64,000 nt of DNA, taken from Thermoanaerobaculales bacterium (GTDB lineage: Bacteria > Acidobacteriota > Thermoanaerobaculia > Thermoanaerobaculales > Sulfomarinibacteraceae). Under the pieces are notes generated by a model. It was not told the origin of the DNA. It searched no databases and saw only the letters and a list, made by a program, of their open reading frames with translations. Shown one piece after another: positions 9,767 through 19,176 of the stretch (position 1 is the stretch's first letter; each line of letters begins with the position of its first letter). The stretch spans positions 124,001-188,000 of the forward strand of contig JALOLD010000001.1 in assembly GCA_025456145.1 (NCBI GenBank). Direction: 5' to 3'. The position numbers and the translations under genes were made by a program.

Positions 9767-10468
9767 ATGAAGAAACGACTCATCTACGTCGCCGCGCTCC
9801 TCATCGCGGCCGCGCCCGCGCTCGCCGACGAGCCGACCGCGCCGCAGGAGGTGACCGGCGCCGACGAGCTGGTCAAGAAGAAGAGCAGCCAGTGGGCCGA
9901 GGTCTGGGTCCACCCGGACGCCGACATCGCGCGCTTCGACAAGCTCCACTTCTGGCAGGCGGTCTTCCAGTTCCGCGACGTCTCGGACGCCGAGGTCAAC
10001 CGGACGACGACCGCGATGCTGCGCGGCGACCAGGGGCCCTTCACCATCTCCGAGGAGAGCCGGACGAGGTTCCAGGAGATCGTCCACGACGTGATGGTCA
10101 AGGAGCTCGGGCGGAGCAAGCAGTTCGAGGTCGTCGACCAGGTCGGCCCGGGCACCCTGCTGGTCCGCGCCATGGTCCTCGACATCGTCTCCAACGTCCC
10201 GCCGGACGTCGGCCGTCAGGGCAACGTCCACTTCTCGGCGGTCGGCGAGGCGACCATGGTCTTCGAGCTCATCGACGCGGAGACCGGGGTCATCCAGGCG
10301 CGCGCCGGCGACCGCCGGCTCATCCAGCCGCCGGTCCGGATGAATCAGGTGAGCAGCGTCCCGACCACCTCGGCGACGGTCTGGAACGACGTCGAGCTGT
10401 GGGCCAACGACCAGGCCCTGACCCTCCGCCAGGCCCTCGATAAGGCCGCCAAGAAGAGCAGGAAGTAA
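9767..10468 (+). CDS. Exported protein, DUF3313-like
   Basis: MKKRLIYVAALLIAAAPALADEP signal peptide; FDKLHFWQAVFQFRDVSDAEV...LVRAMVLDIVSNVP...GEATMVFELIDAETGVIQARAGDRR. AAGGAGGT SD upstream. Confidence 0.75.
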   Translation: MKKRLIYVAALLIAAAPALADEPTAPQEVTGADELVKKKSSQWAEVWVHPDADIARFDKLHFWQAVFQFRDVSDAEVNRTTTAMLRGDQGPFTISEESRTRFQEIVHDVMVKELGRSKQFEVVDQVGPGTLLVRAMVLDIVSNVPPDVGRQGNVHFSAVGEATMVFELIDAETGVIQARAGDRRLIQPPVRMNQVSSVPTTSATVWNDVELWANDQALTLRQALDKAAKKSRK

Positions 10469-10490
10469 CGTCGGCTCGAAGCGCTACTGA

Positions 10491-10521
10491 CCGCCGCTGG
10501 GCTGAGCCCGGCGGCGGTTTT
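10491..10521 (+). terminator. Rho-independent terminator
   Basis: CCGCCGCTGGGC-TGA-GCCCGGCGGCGG (12-bp stem with one G-T pair) then TTTT. Confidence 0.8.
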
Positions 10522-10539
10522 CGTTCGCATTCCCGTTTC

Positions 10540-10557
10540 GATCCCGATCCCGATCCC
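10540..10557. repeat. Hexanucleotide array (GATCCC)3
   Basis: gatcccgatcccgatccc; inverted counterpart at 10694-10717. Confidence 0.9.
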
Positions 10558-10576
10558 GATTCGACGACCCGTCAAC

Positions 10577-10622
10577 CGTCGCAACCACGAAGACACGAAG
10601 ACACGAAGGCGAGCACGAAGGG
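10577..10622. repeat. CACGAAGA-type short tandem repeat
   Basis: accacgaagacacgaagacacgaaggcgagcacgaagg. Confidence 0.8.
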
Positions 10623-10693
10623 GATGGTGGTGCGGGCGTCCCGCCGGCAGGGTCGCGATCGATTGGTTCAAGAACCGGATGGCTGGGGCGGGT

Positions 10694-10717
10694 CGGGATC
10701 GGGATCGGGATCGGGAT
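10694..10717. repeat. Hexanucleotide array (CGGGAT)4, inverse of 10540-10557
   Basis: cgggatcgggatcgggatcgggat. Confidence 0.9.
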
Positions 10718-10729
10718 CGGTCAGAGACC

Positions 10730-10755
10730 AAAAAAGGCGGCCCCGGAGGGCCGCC
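10730..10755 (-). terminator. Rho-independent terminator of the TonB receptor gene
   Basis: On the minus strand: GGCGGCCC-TCCG-GGGCCGCC-TTTTTT. Confidence 0.9.
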
Positions 10756-10778
10756 CGAATCAGCCTCGAAAGACTGGA

Positions 10779-13763
10779 CTAGAAGTTGAACTGAACGCTG
10801 CCGAAGATGTACCGGCCGGCCGGCTCGTACTGGGCGTACATGTTGATCCCGGTATCGTCGGCGTGGTCCGGCGCAAGCGGCGGCTCCTCGTCGAGGAAGT
10901 TGTTGATACCGAGGGTGAACTTGAGCCCGTTGCGGAGGGTGTAGGACGCCGCGAAGTCGAACCAGTTGAACGGGTCGATCTCGGCGATGTCGTTGGTCTC
11001 CCAGAGCTCCATGTTGCCCGGGTTGCCGAGGTCGGTGTCCGAGCTCGCGTCGTCGTTGTCGGTGCCGCCGAGATAGCGCCACGCGAGCGACAGGTTGAGC
11101 CGGAAGTTGCTCTCCCAGGTGGCGCGGAAGCGGTGCCGCCACTCGGGCACCGGACCGCCGCACTGGAAGCCGAAGTAGCCGACGCAGTCATAGCTGACGA
11201 GCGGGTTGGTGAAGCTGTTGGTGAGCACGTAGGTGCCCATCAGGTCCATCGCCAGGTAGCCGGCGTCGCCGAGACCGAGCAGGTAGTTGGCGTTGAGGTC
11301 GATGCCCTCGGCCTCGAGCAGGCCGATGTTCTGGTTGGTGGTCACGGTGAAGCCCTGCTGGGTCGCCCAGAGGGTGCCCTGCGCGTCGCGGTGGATCAGC
11401 GAGCACAGCAGCGGGTCGCCGGTGTTGGCGCACTGCTGGATGATGTCGTCGGCGCCGAGGGAGCCGATCGCCTCTTCGATCTCGATGTTGTAGTAGTCGA
11501 CGGTGACCGACAGCCCGCGGATGCCCTGCGGGGTCCAGACGATACCGGCGGTGAGGGTGTCGGCGGTCTCAGGCTCGAGGAGCGAGTTTCCACCCTCGAG
11601 GGTGTTGTACTGACCGGCCGGGTTGGGCGCGATGAAGCCGTACTGCTCGGGGGTGACGCCGGTGCGGATGCACTGCTCGAGGGTCGCGGTCGGGTTGTCA
11701 CCCGAGCAGATGTCGGTCGAGCCGCTCAGGTTGAAGCCCTGGGGCCGGTAGAGCTCGAACAGGTTGGCGGCGCGGATGGCGCGGTTGTAGCCGCCGCGCA
11801 GCCGCCAGCTCTCGGTCGGGGCATAGCTCAGCTGGCCCTTGTAGGTGCTGACGCCGCCCGAGGTCGAGTAGTCGGAGTAGCGGTAGCCGAGCTCGAGGGA
11901 GAGGTCCTGGGCGCCCTTGACGTCCTGGACGATCGGAACGAGGAGCTCGATGAAACCCTCGGTGACGTTGAAGCCGCCGGAGATCACCTCGGTCGCGCCG
12001 CCGAAGCCGGCCGCGTTGGCCGTCCGGTAGACCTCGTCCGGGGTGTTCTCGAAGAACTCCTCGCGGTACTCGGCGCCGATCGCGGCCTGCACGCCCTCGC
12101 TGGCGCCCGGGATCGCGATGCCGTAGTTCTCCCAGTCCGAGGTGAAGGTGAGGTTGATGACCTCGACCGAGGTCACGCCGTACTGCACGGCGACGGTCGA
12201 CATGTAGTCGATCGCTGCCTGGGTCACGCCCTGGCGGGGATCGTCGACGAGCTGGTTACCGTTGTTGATGAAGATGTTCCAGGGCACGCAGCCGTTGCCG
12301 GCGTCGTTGCGGCACACCCACTCGCCGGTGTCCGGGTCCTCGATCACGTCGAGGGCGTAACCGATGCGGGTGATGTTGAGGTCGTTGTTGTACGAGTCGT
12401 ACTGGTTGTTCTGGCCGTTCATGTAGTAGAAGTCGTAGTTCCAGTTGTCGCCGATCTCACCGCGCACTCCGGCGAGCATCCGGACGTTGGTGTGGCCGAG
12501 CGCGTTGGAGCGCGGGGCGCCCTCGACGTTGCGGCGGAAGATCCACGTGTTGGCGTAGTCGGTCGGGCCATAGCCGCTGTCCGGGCCGCAGAGCAGGTCG
12601 TGCTGCTGCGGGGAGAGCATCGGGTTGTCGCAGTTGATCTGTTGGACGTTGTTGAAGTTGCCCGACGGCGCGATGTTCGCCTCGGTGTAGTTGTTCATGT
12701 ACATCACCTCGATGTACACGTCGAAGTGGCGGTTGATCTCGTAGTTGGCGAAGACGCCCGCGTTCCACTTCTCGTCCGGCCGCTGGATGTGGTTGTAGGG
12801 CGCGTAGTTGAAGAGGGGAATGCCGGCGACGAACTCATTGCCCACGACCGTGTAGTCGCGGGGGGAGTAGGTGGAGCCGTCGGCGCGGAACGGACGGAAC
12901 CGTCCCTGGGCGCTGGTCCCCGAGCCGCCGCAGAAGGGGCCGTCGTCGCCCGCCGCGACCGAGCAGTTGAGGTAGTCGCGCTGGCCCTTGACGAGCTGCT
13001 CGAGCTTGCGGTAGTCGATGTAGGCTGCGGCGTGACCCTTGCCGTCGGCGAACTTGCCGCCGACCGCGATGTTGGCGTTGACCGCCTCGCCGTCGAAGTC
13101 GAAGCCGGTCGGGTAGTCGAAGCCGACCTCCTCGTTGATCCGCTGGGCGGTGTCGTTGTTGTTGTCGTGGTAGAAGCCGCCGTACTGCACGCCGCCGCGA
13201 ACGCCCTCGAAGTCGGTGTCCATGACGAAGTTGACGACGCCCGAGACCGCGTCGGAGCCGTAGGTCGTCGAGGCGCCGCCGGTCAGCACGTCGACCCGCT
13301 TGACCAGCGGGGCCGGGATGACGTTGAGGTCGGGGGCATAGCCGCCCGAGGCGTCGCCGGGGGGCATCCGGCGGCCGTTGATCAGCACCAGGGTCCGGTA
13401 GGTGCCGAGCTGCCGGAGGTCGATGGTCGCGGTGCCGGTGGCGCCGTTGGCGACCGTCGAGTTCTGGCCCGAGAAGGCCTGCGGCATCGTCCGCACGAGG
13501 TCCTCGATGCGGACCGTACCGGAGTAGGTCAGCTCGGTCGGGACCTCCATGATGCTCACCGGGCTCAGCGCGGTGAGGTCGGCGCGGGGAATCAGCGAGC
13601 CGGTGACGGTGACCTCGCCCTCGAAGGAGCGCTGCATCGCCTGCTCGATCATCTGGTCGGTGACCTCGGGGCTCTCCTGCGCCACGACGGGCAGGGCAGC
13701 CAGGCTGATCGCCGCGAGGCCGATCAGGAGGGCCAGGTTGAATCGGTTGCTTCTGTCGAACAT
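10779..13763 (-). CDS. TonB-dependent outer-membrane receptor
   Basis: MFDRSNRFNLALLIGLAAISLAALPVVAQ signal; plug EVTVTGSLIPRADLTALSPVSIM...TATIDLRQLGTYRTLVLINGRRMP...VKRVDVLTGGASTTYGSDAVSGVVNFVM; C-terminal aromatic beta-strand GRYIFGSVQFNF. AGGAGG SD. Confidence 0.95.
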   Translation of the reverse strand: MFDRSNRFNLALLIGLAAISLAALPVVAQESPEVTDQMIEQAMQRSFEGEVTVTGSLIPRADLTALSPVSIMEVPTELTYSGTVRIEDLVRTMPQAFSGQNSTVANGATGTATIDLRQLGTYRTLVLINGRRMPPGDASGGYAPDLNVIPAPLVKRVDVLTGGASTTYGSDAVSGVVNFVMDTDFEGVRGGVQYGGFYHDNNNDTAQRINEEVGFDYPTGFDFDGEAVNANIAVGGKFADGKGHAAAYIDYRKLEQLVKGQRDYLNCSVAAGDDGPFCGGSGTSAQGRFRPFRADGSTYSPRDYTVVGNEFVAGIPLFNYAPYNHIQRPDEKWNAGVFANYEINRHFDVYIEVMYMNNYTEANIAPSGNFNNVQQINCDNPMLSPQQHDLLCGPDSGYGPTDYANTWIFRRNVEGAPRSNALGHTNVRMLAGVRGEIGDNWNYDFYYMNGQNNQYDSYNNDLNITRIGYALDVIEDPDTGEWVCRNDAGNGCVPWNIFINNGNQLVDDPRQGVTQAAIDYMSTVAVQYGVTSVEVINLTFTSDWENYGIAIPGASEGVQAAIGAEYREEFFENTPDEVYRTANAAGFGGATEVISGGFNVTEGFIELLVPIVQDVKGAQDLSLELGYRYSDYSTSGGVSTYKGQLSYAPTESWRLRGGYNRAIRAANLFELYRPQGFNLSGSTDICSGDNPTATLEQCIRTGVTPEQYGFIAPNPAGQYNTLEGGNSLLEPETADTLTAGIVWTPQGIRGLSVTVDYYNIEIEEAIGSLGADDIIQQCANTGDPLLCSLIHRDAQGTLWATQQGFTVTTNQNIGLLEAEGIDLNANYLLGLGDAGYLAMDLMGTYVLTNSFTNPLVSYDCVGYFGFQCGGPVPEWRHRFRATWESNFRLNLSLAWRYLGGTDNDDASSDTDLGNPGNMELWETNDIAEIDPFNWFDFAASYTLRNGLKFTLGINNFLDEEPPLAPDHADDTGINMYAQYEPAGRYIFGSVQFNF

Positions 13764-14029
13764 AGGATTCCTCCTCCTCATTGGTTTGTCGGTTCGAGGT
13801 TGTTGACGCGTCGGCTCACCCCGGGCCTCCTACCCCGGAGCGCTCCCGGATCGGTTCGATGGTCAAGGTCGACACCCTGAATCCGCTCTCAATCCGCTCT
13901 TGAATCCGCCGCTGACTCGGGCGGCCGGAGACCACGCGCGCGGCCGAGGCCTCGGATGAGGCATCCACCGCTCTCGGCGGGCTCCCGGGCGCCGGTAGAT
14001 CGCAGCACGTCATCAAGCGTGTGACGAGT

Positions 14030-14046
14030 TGCAAAGCATGTGCCAA
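14030..14046 (-). promoter_or_regulatory. Sigma-54 promoter upstream of the TonB receptor
   Basis: Minus strand TTGGCACATGCTTTGCA matches YTGGCAC(G)N4TTGC(A/T) with GG-N10-GC spacing; 267 nt upstream of the ATG at 13763. Confidence 0.6.
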
Positions 14047-14350
14047 GTAGGTCGGTCGCCTCCTCGATCCTGGCGAGCCCGGCCTGCTGTCGAGAATGAC
14101 CCGCGACAGCCCGGAGCCGTGCCGGAAGGCCATCCATAAGTGACTGACCAGTAACAATTTACAGGCAATGCCCACGAACCCGGGAGCCCGTGGTCGGGAG
14201 ATCGCCGCGCCCCGGTGCGGATCCGGGCGCGGCGGGTCCCGATCGACCGGGCGAGCGTGATGATCGTCACCGTTCGGAATTTCGGATTCTCGGACGGAAA
14301 ACCGAACTCGGGACGCTCCCCTCGTCGCGCCCCGCCGGCTGCCCGAGCCC

Positions 14351-15619
14351 CTACGATGCGTCGAGGTAGGAGAGGATGTCCCGCGCCGAGCCGGCGTCCG
14401 GGTCGTCCGGGGCGAGCTCGAGAAAGCGCTCGAGGTGCTCCCTGGTCTTGGGCTTGTCGTCCTCGCCGAGATAGACCAGCCCGAGCAGGTAGTGGGCCTG
14501 GGCGTTGTCCGGGTCGACCAGGAGGACCTTGCCGAACCGGTCCTTGGTCTTGGCGTTGTCGTTGGCGTTGTAGGCCGCCATCGCGAGCACCCAGAGGTTC
14601 TGCTTGGCCGCCTCGGGCTCGACCGGGGCGAGCCCGACCAGGGCGTCGATCAGCATCTCGTCATCCTCGAGCTCGAGGGCCGCGTTGTAGCGCAGGCGGA
14701 GCGCGTCGGCGTTGCCCGGGTCGAGCTTGAGGATCGTCTCGGCCGCCGCCGCCGACTCGGCGTAGCGGCCGAGCTCGAGCCCGGTCGTCGCGACCGCGAA
14801 GAGCGCCGGCTCGAGGTTGCGGTCGGCGTCGAGGGCCTGCTTGAACTTGAGGAAGGCGCCCTCCTTGTTGCCCGCCTTGAGCTCGGCGACGCCCTCGTTG
14901 TAGATCCGCTTGGCCTCCTCGGCGAGGGCGCCGTAGCTCTCGAGGTCCTTGAGCGCCTCGGCGGTCTTGGCCTCGTCGCCGAGCAGCCTGTAGGCCTCCC
15001 AACGGGTCCGCAGCACCGCGTTGTCGGTGGCGCCCATGGCGATCGCCATTTCGGCCGCCTCGACCGCCTCGGCGTAGTCGCCCTGCTTGAGCTCGACGAC
15101 GCTCAGCGCCTCGAGCGCCTGACGGAGCTCGGGGTCGTGCCCGATCGCCTCCTCGAACTTGAGCTCGGCGGTGGTGAGGTCGTCGGCGTTGAACGCCGCC
15201 ACCGCCTCCTGGTAGGCGGTCGCCGCCTCGCTCGTCGTGAGGATCGGCGCCGCGTCGCCGATCGAGGCCGACTGCCCCGGGGTCATCGTGAAGGTGTGAC
15301 GCGCGATCCCGTCCTTCTGCCAGTTCTGCTCCGTCACCAGGGTGATGAAGCCGCCCTTGGAAAACTGGTACTTGTAGACCACGTTGATCTCGTCGAAGTC
15401 GATCTTGAAGACCCCCTTGGCGTCGGTGACCTCGATCTCGTTGAACTCGGGTACCTGGTCCGAGGTCGCCTTGACCGTCACGCCCTCGACCGGGTTGCCG
15501 TCGGGGTCGACGACCTTGCCGATGAGCCGGCCCTTGTACTTGGTGATCGCCTCGGCCATCCCCGAGGCCAGGAGAACGATGACCAGTGTGCCGATGATCG
15601 CGGATTTTCTCGTCGTCAT
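14351..15619 (-). CDS. Exported protein with carboxypeptidase-regulatory-like domain and TPR repeats
   Basis: LIGKVVDPDGNPVEGVTVKATS...; repeats such as YAESAAAAETILKLDPGNADALRLRYNAALELEDDE and AHYLLGLVYLGEDDKPKTREHLERFLELAPDDP. Confidence 0.87.
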   Translation of the reverse strand: MTTRKSAIIGTLVIVLLASGMAEAITKYKGRLIGKVVDPDGNPVEGVTVKATSDQVPEFNEIEVTDAKGVFKIDFDEINVVYKYQFSKGGFITLVTEQNWQKDGIARHTFTMTPGQSASIGDAAPILTTSEAATAYQEAVAAFNADDLTTAELKFEEAIGHDPELRQALEALSVVELKQGDYAEAVEAAEMAIAMGATDNAVLRTRWEAYRLLGDEAKTAEALKDLESYGALAEEAKRIYNEGVAELKAGNKEGAFLKFKQALDADRNLEPALFAVATTGLELGRYAESAAAAETILKLDPGNADALRLRYNAALELEDDEMLIDALVGLAPVEPEAAKQNLWVLAMAAYNANDNAKTKDRFGKVLLVDPDNAQAHYLLGLVYLGEDDKPKTREHLERFLELAPDDPDAGSARDILSYLDAS

Positions 15620-15769
15620 GATGAGCACCTCTCGCTTCGCGGCGGCCGGTCGGCGGCGACCTGCCGCTGTGATCGTTGGGTGGCCCCGGCATCCCGACCG
15701 GGACCCGCCCGCGCAGTATAGCGCTTCCGCGGCCGGTCGGTGGTCGAACCGCCGCGGGCCGCGTCGACC

Positions 15770-16942
15770 TCAGTCGACGGAGTCGGCCGCCGACATCAGG
15801 GTCTCGATCTTGGTCGAGTACCGCTTCTTGTCCCGGTCGTCGGCGGCCACCGCCTCGGCCTTGGCGAGCCAGCGCCGGGCCTCCTTCTCGTCGCCCTTCA
15901 TCAGGTAGCTCATCCCGAGCAGGAAGTAGAACTGGTCCTCGCTGCGCTCGCGGCGGGTCGCCTGCCGGAGGTGCTCGATCGCGGTGTCCCATTCGCGGGC
16001 GAAGAAGGCCTTCCGGGCCAGGGCGAAGCGGTAGTAGGGGTTCTCGAGGCGATGCTCCTCGGCGCGCTTGCGGTACTCCTCGGCCTTGCCCGGCTCGCCG
16101 AGCATCTCGTACAGCGCGACCAGGTTGCTCATCGCGACCTCGTCCTGCCGGTCGGCCTCGAGGGCCTCGAGATAGGCGGCCTCGGCGTGGGCGAGGTGGC
16201 CGGCCCGCCGGTAGAGGGTCCCGAGGTTGGTCCAGGCGGGTGAGAACTCGCCGTCGCCCTGGGTGATCGCGCTGCGCAGGAAGGCCACCGCGGTGACGAC
16301 CTCGCCGTCCTGCATCGCCTCGACCCCGAGGTTGTTGAAGAAGTGGGCGTAGGCGCGCCGGTCGGACACCGGGCGGACCTCGTAGGTCGACCTGAAGTCG
16401 CCGATGTTGAAATCGACGACGTGGACCCCGCCGGCGCCCAGGTTGACCCGGACGTTGATGTGCCGGTTGAGGACGAAGAGGCCCTCCCCCATCGACCAGT
16501 CGGGAGGGATGTCGACCTCCTGGAACTCGACCGTGAGCCCGGCCGAGCGGGCGAGGGCGACGAACATGCTCGAGAAGGACATGCAGTTGCCGCGGTGGAG
16601 CCGGAAGGTCTCGGCGGCGGTCCGGGTCGTCTCCTCGTACTCGAGACCGAAGCTCGCCTTCCCCATGATGGCGTCGATCAGCTGCTGGAGGCGGAAGACC
16701 GGGGTCGCCATGGGGTTGACGTTGGCCTTGACGAAGGCCCGCATTTCGGGGCTCGGGGCGAGGATCTCGGTGCCGGTGACGAGCCCCGGCGGGTCGGCGG
16801 CGGCGCCGAGCAGCTCGGCCGCGAGCAGCTCGTCGGTTCCGATTCCCGCCGCCCGCGCGGGGTACGCCGCGGTGCATGCGACGACCGTCAGAACGGCGGC
16901 TGCGTTGCGTACGATGCGGGAGATACGGTCCATGGTCGGCAT
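15770..16942 (-). CDS. Exported transglutaminase-like protein with TPR repeats
   Basis: AAETFRLHRGNCMSFSSMFVALARSAGLTVEFQEVDIPPDW...GVHVVDFNIGDF (Cys/His/Asp transglutaminase-like motif), followed by TPRs. Confidence 0.82.
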   Translation of the reverse strand: MPTMDRISRIVRNAAAVLTVVACTAAYPARAAGIGTDELLAAELLGAAADPPGLVTGTEILAPSPEMRAFVKANVNPMATPVFRLQQLIDAIMGKASFGLEYEETTRTAAETFRLHRGNCMSFSSMFVALARSAGLTVEFQEVDIPPDWSMGEGLFVLNRHINVRVNLGAGGVHVVDFNIGDFRSTYEVRPVSDRRAYAHFFNNLGVEAMQDGEVVTAVAFLRSAITQGDGEFSPAWTNLGTLYRRAGHLAHAEAAYLEALEADRQDEVAMSNLVALYEMLGEPGKAEEYRKRAEEHRLENPYYRFALARKAFFAREWDTAIEHLRQATRRERSEDQFYFLLGMSYLMKGDEKEARRWLAKAEAVAADDRDKKRYSTKIETLMSAADSVD

Positions 16943-17090
16943 GACGGCTCGCTTCCGTCGGGTTCCTACAGCTCCAGCTTACCCCAACCGCGGATCGTCT
17001 CGGCGTCCGGTCCCGGGTCGCCATCGACGTACGCGCCGGGCACCCGGGTCGGATCGATGATAATGGCCCGACCGAGCCAGGGAGGACGCG

Positions 17091-18326
17091 ATGACGGCTC
17101 AGCCACCACTCCGGATCAACCCGAAGATCTCCCGGCTGGTCTGCTCGTCGAGCGGACGCGTCGTCGAGCCGCACGGCTTCACGCGGCCGATCGGGCTGTG
17201 CTCCTGCTGCCCGCCCCCCGGCCGGCCGGTGGTGATCGAGTACGACCTCGAGCGCATCGAGCTCGGGACCTTCGACCGCTCAGCCGGGATCTGGTCCTAC
17301 GCCGACCTGCTGCCGGTGATCGGACCCGACCCGTCCTTCGCCGCCGATGTCGGCGGGTCGCCGACCATCGAGCTGCCGCGCCTGAGCCGGGAGCTCGGCA
17401 TCACCGTGCTCGTCAAGAACGAGGGCGGCAACCCGTCGGGGAGCTTCAAGGACCGCGGTCTCGCGGTCGGGGTCGCCCTCGGCCGGGCCTGCGGCGCCGA
17501 GCGCTTCTGCCTGCCGACCCAGGGCAACGCCGGGGTCGCCGCGAGCCTCTTTTCGGCCCGGCTCGGCCTGCCCGGGTGCCTGGTCTACATGCCCGAGGGC
17601 TACCAGGACGGCCTGTACCACCGCGAGGCCCGCTTCTTCGGCGCCGAGGTGCGCTTCGCGGGCGCCAACATCGCGGCCGCCGGCCGGCAGATGCGCGCCG
17701 ACGTCGCCGACGAGCTCGCCTCGGGCGCCTATGTCGACATGTCGACCTTCTTCGAGCCCGGCCGCCTCGAGGGCAAGAAGACCATGGGTCTCGAGATCGC
17801 CGAGGACCTCGGTCCGGAGGGCCTGCCCGACTGGATCCTCTACCCGACCGGCGGTGGCACCGGGCTGGTCGGGATCTGGAAGGCCCTCTCCGAGCTCGCC
17901 GCCCTCGGCCGCCTCGACCCGGCCGTGCGCCCGCTGCCGCGCATGGTCGCGGTCCAGAGCGCGGCCTGCGCGCCGGTGGTCGAGGCCTTCGACGCCGGAC
18001 TCGAGCAGGTCGAGCCGGTCGAGTCGCGGGGCACGGTCGCCGACGGGCTCGACGTCCCGGGAGCGATCATGGGGCATGGCATCCTGCGCACCATCCGCGA
18101 GTCCCGCGGCGCCGCGGTCGCGGTGGCCGAGGCCGAGATCCTCGAGGCCTTCGCCGAGTGCGGTCGGCACGGCATCGCGGCGAGCTTCGAGGCCGCCGCG
18201 GTGGTCGCCGCCCTCCATCGGCTGCGCGGCGAGGGCGTCATCGCCGACTCCGAGCGGGCGCTGCTCCTGCTCACCGCCGGTCACCTCATCCCCCTCGGGA
18301 AGAGGGCCGTTCCCGGGTGGGAGTAA
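17091..18326 (+). CDS. thrC: Threonine synthase-family PLP enzyme
   Basis: GGSPTIELPRLSRELGITVLVKNEGGNPSGSFKDRGLAVGVALG...PTQGNAGVAASLFSARLGL...YPTGGGTGLVGIWKA. SD GGGAGGA. Confidence 0.85.
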   Translation: MTAQPPLRINPKISRLVCSSSGRVVEPHGFTRPIGLCSCCPPPGRPVVIEYDLERIELGTFDRSAGIWSYADLLPVIGPDPSFAADVGGSPTIELPRLSRELGITVLVKNEGGNPSGSFKDRGLAVGVALGRACGAERFCLPTQGNAGVAASLFSARLGLPGCLVYMPEGYQDGLYHREARFFGAEVRFAGANIAAAGRQMRADVADELASGAYVDMSTFFEPGRLEGKKTMGLEIAEDLGPEGLPDWILYPTGGGTGLVGIWKALSELAALGRLDPAVRPLPRMVAVQSAACAPVVEAFDAGLEQVEPVESRGTVADGLDVPGAIMGHGILRTIRESRGAAVAVAEAEILEAFAECGRHGIAASFEAAAVVAALHRLRGEGVIADSERALLLLTAGHLIPLGKRAVPGWE

Positions 18327-18377
18327 ACCGTCCGGCGCAAGCTGTTGTGCACAGTCGAGCACCATCAAGGAGAGGCC

Positions 18378-19145
18378 ATGACCAGCATCCGCATCCTCGT
18401 CGCCGCCGCCCTGATCGCGAGCGCGCTCGTCCCCGGCCGGCCGGCGCTCGCCGCCGAGCTCGCCTCGGACACCCTCCCGACCGCCAAGGGCCCGCTCGTC
18501 ATCCACCCGGTCGAGCACGCGAGCTTCGTCATGACCTGGAGCGGCGCCGTCGTGGTCGTCGACCCGGTCGGCGACGCCGGCCGGTACACCGGTCACGGCG
18601 CACCCGATCTCGTGCTCCTGACCCACATCCACGGCGACCACACGAGCCCCGAGACCCTCGCTGCGCTGGTCGAAGCGAAGACCCTGGTGGTCGCGCCGGA
18701 CTCGGTCGCCCGCGAGCTCGGCGACGGGGTCAGCGGCCGGGTCGCCGTGCTCGCCCACGGCGAGACGGTCGAGGCCAGCGGGGTCCGCGTCGAGGCTTTC
18801 CCCGCCTACAACCTGACCGAGGAGCGGCTCGCCTTCCACCCGCGGGAGCGCAAGGACAACTCCTACGTCGTCACCCTCGGCGACCTCCGGGTCTTCATCT
18901 CCGGCGACACCGAGGACGTGCCCGAGATGCGTTCCCTCGAGGACATCGACGCCGCCTTCGTGTGCATGAACCTGCCCTACACCATGACCGTCGAGCGGGC
19001 TGCCGACGCGGTCCTCGCCTTCGCCCCGAGGATCGTCTACCCCTACCACTACCGGGGCAAGGGAGGGCTCAGCGACCTCGAGGCGTTCAGCGCGCTCGTC
19101 GCGAAGAACCCCGCCATCGAGGTGCGGCTCCTCGACTGGTACTGA
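18378..19145 (+). CDS. Exported metallo-beta-lactamase-fold hydrolase (UlaG-like)
   Basis: Signal peptide; VIHPVEHASFVMTWSGAVVVVDPVGD...LVLLTHIHGDHTSPETL...VFISGDTEDVPEM. Confidence 0.88.
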   Translation: MTSIRILVAAALIASALVPGRPALAAELASDTLPTAKGPLVIHPVEHASFVMTWSGAVVVVDPVGDAGRYTGHGAPDLVLLTHIHGDHTSPETLAALVEAKTLVVAPDSVARELGDGVSGRVAVLAHGETVEASGVRVEAFPAYNLTEERLAFHPRERKDNSYVVTLGDLRVFISGDTEDVPEMRSLEDIDAAFVCMNLPYTMTVERAADAVLAFAPRIVYPYHYRGKGGLSDLEAFSALVAKNPAIEVRLLDWY

Positions 19146-19176
19146 TCGACGGGCCGCGGTCTGCTAGGCTGGCCCC

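Noticed and set aside
10863-13880. 1005-aa plus ORF opposite the TonB receptor
   Set aside because: Antisense artefact: V/G/D/E/A-rich text without domains, no SD; the receptor on the other strand has clear plug and barrel motifs.
14661-17174. 837-aa minus ORF bridging the two TPR genes
   Set aside because: Runs in a shifted frame through both real genes (14351-15619 and 15770-16942); R/G/P-rich artefact.
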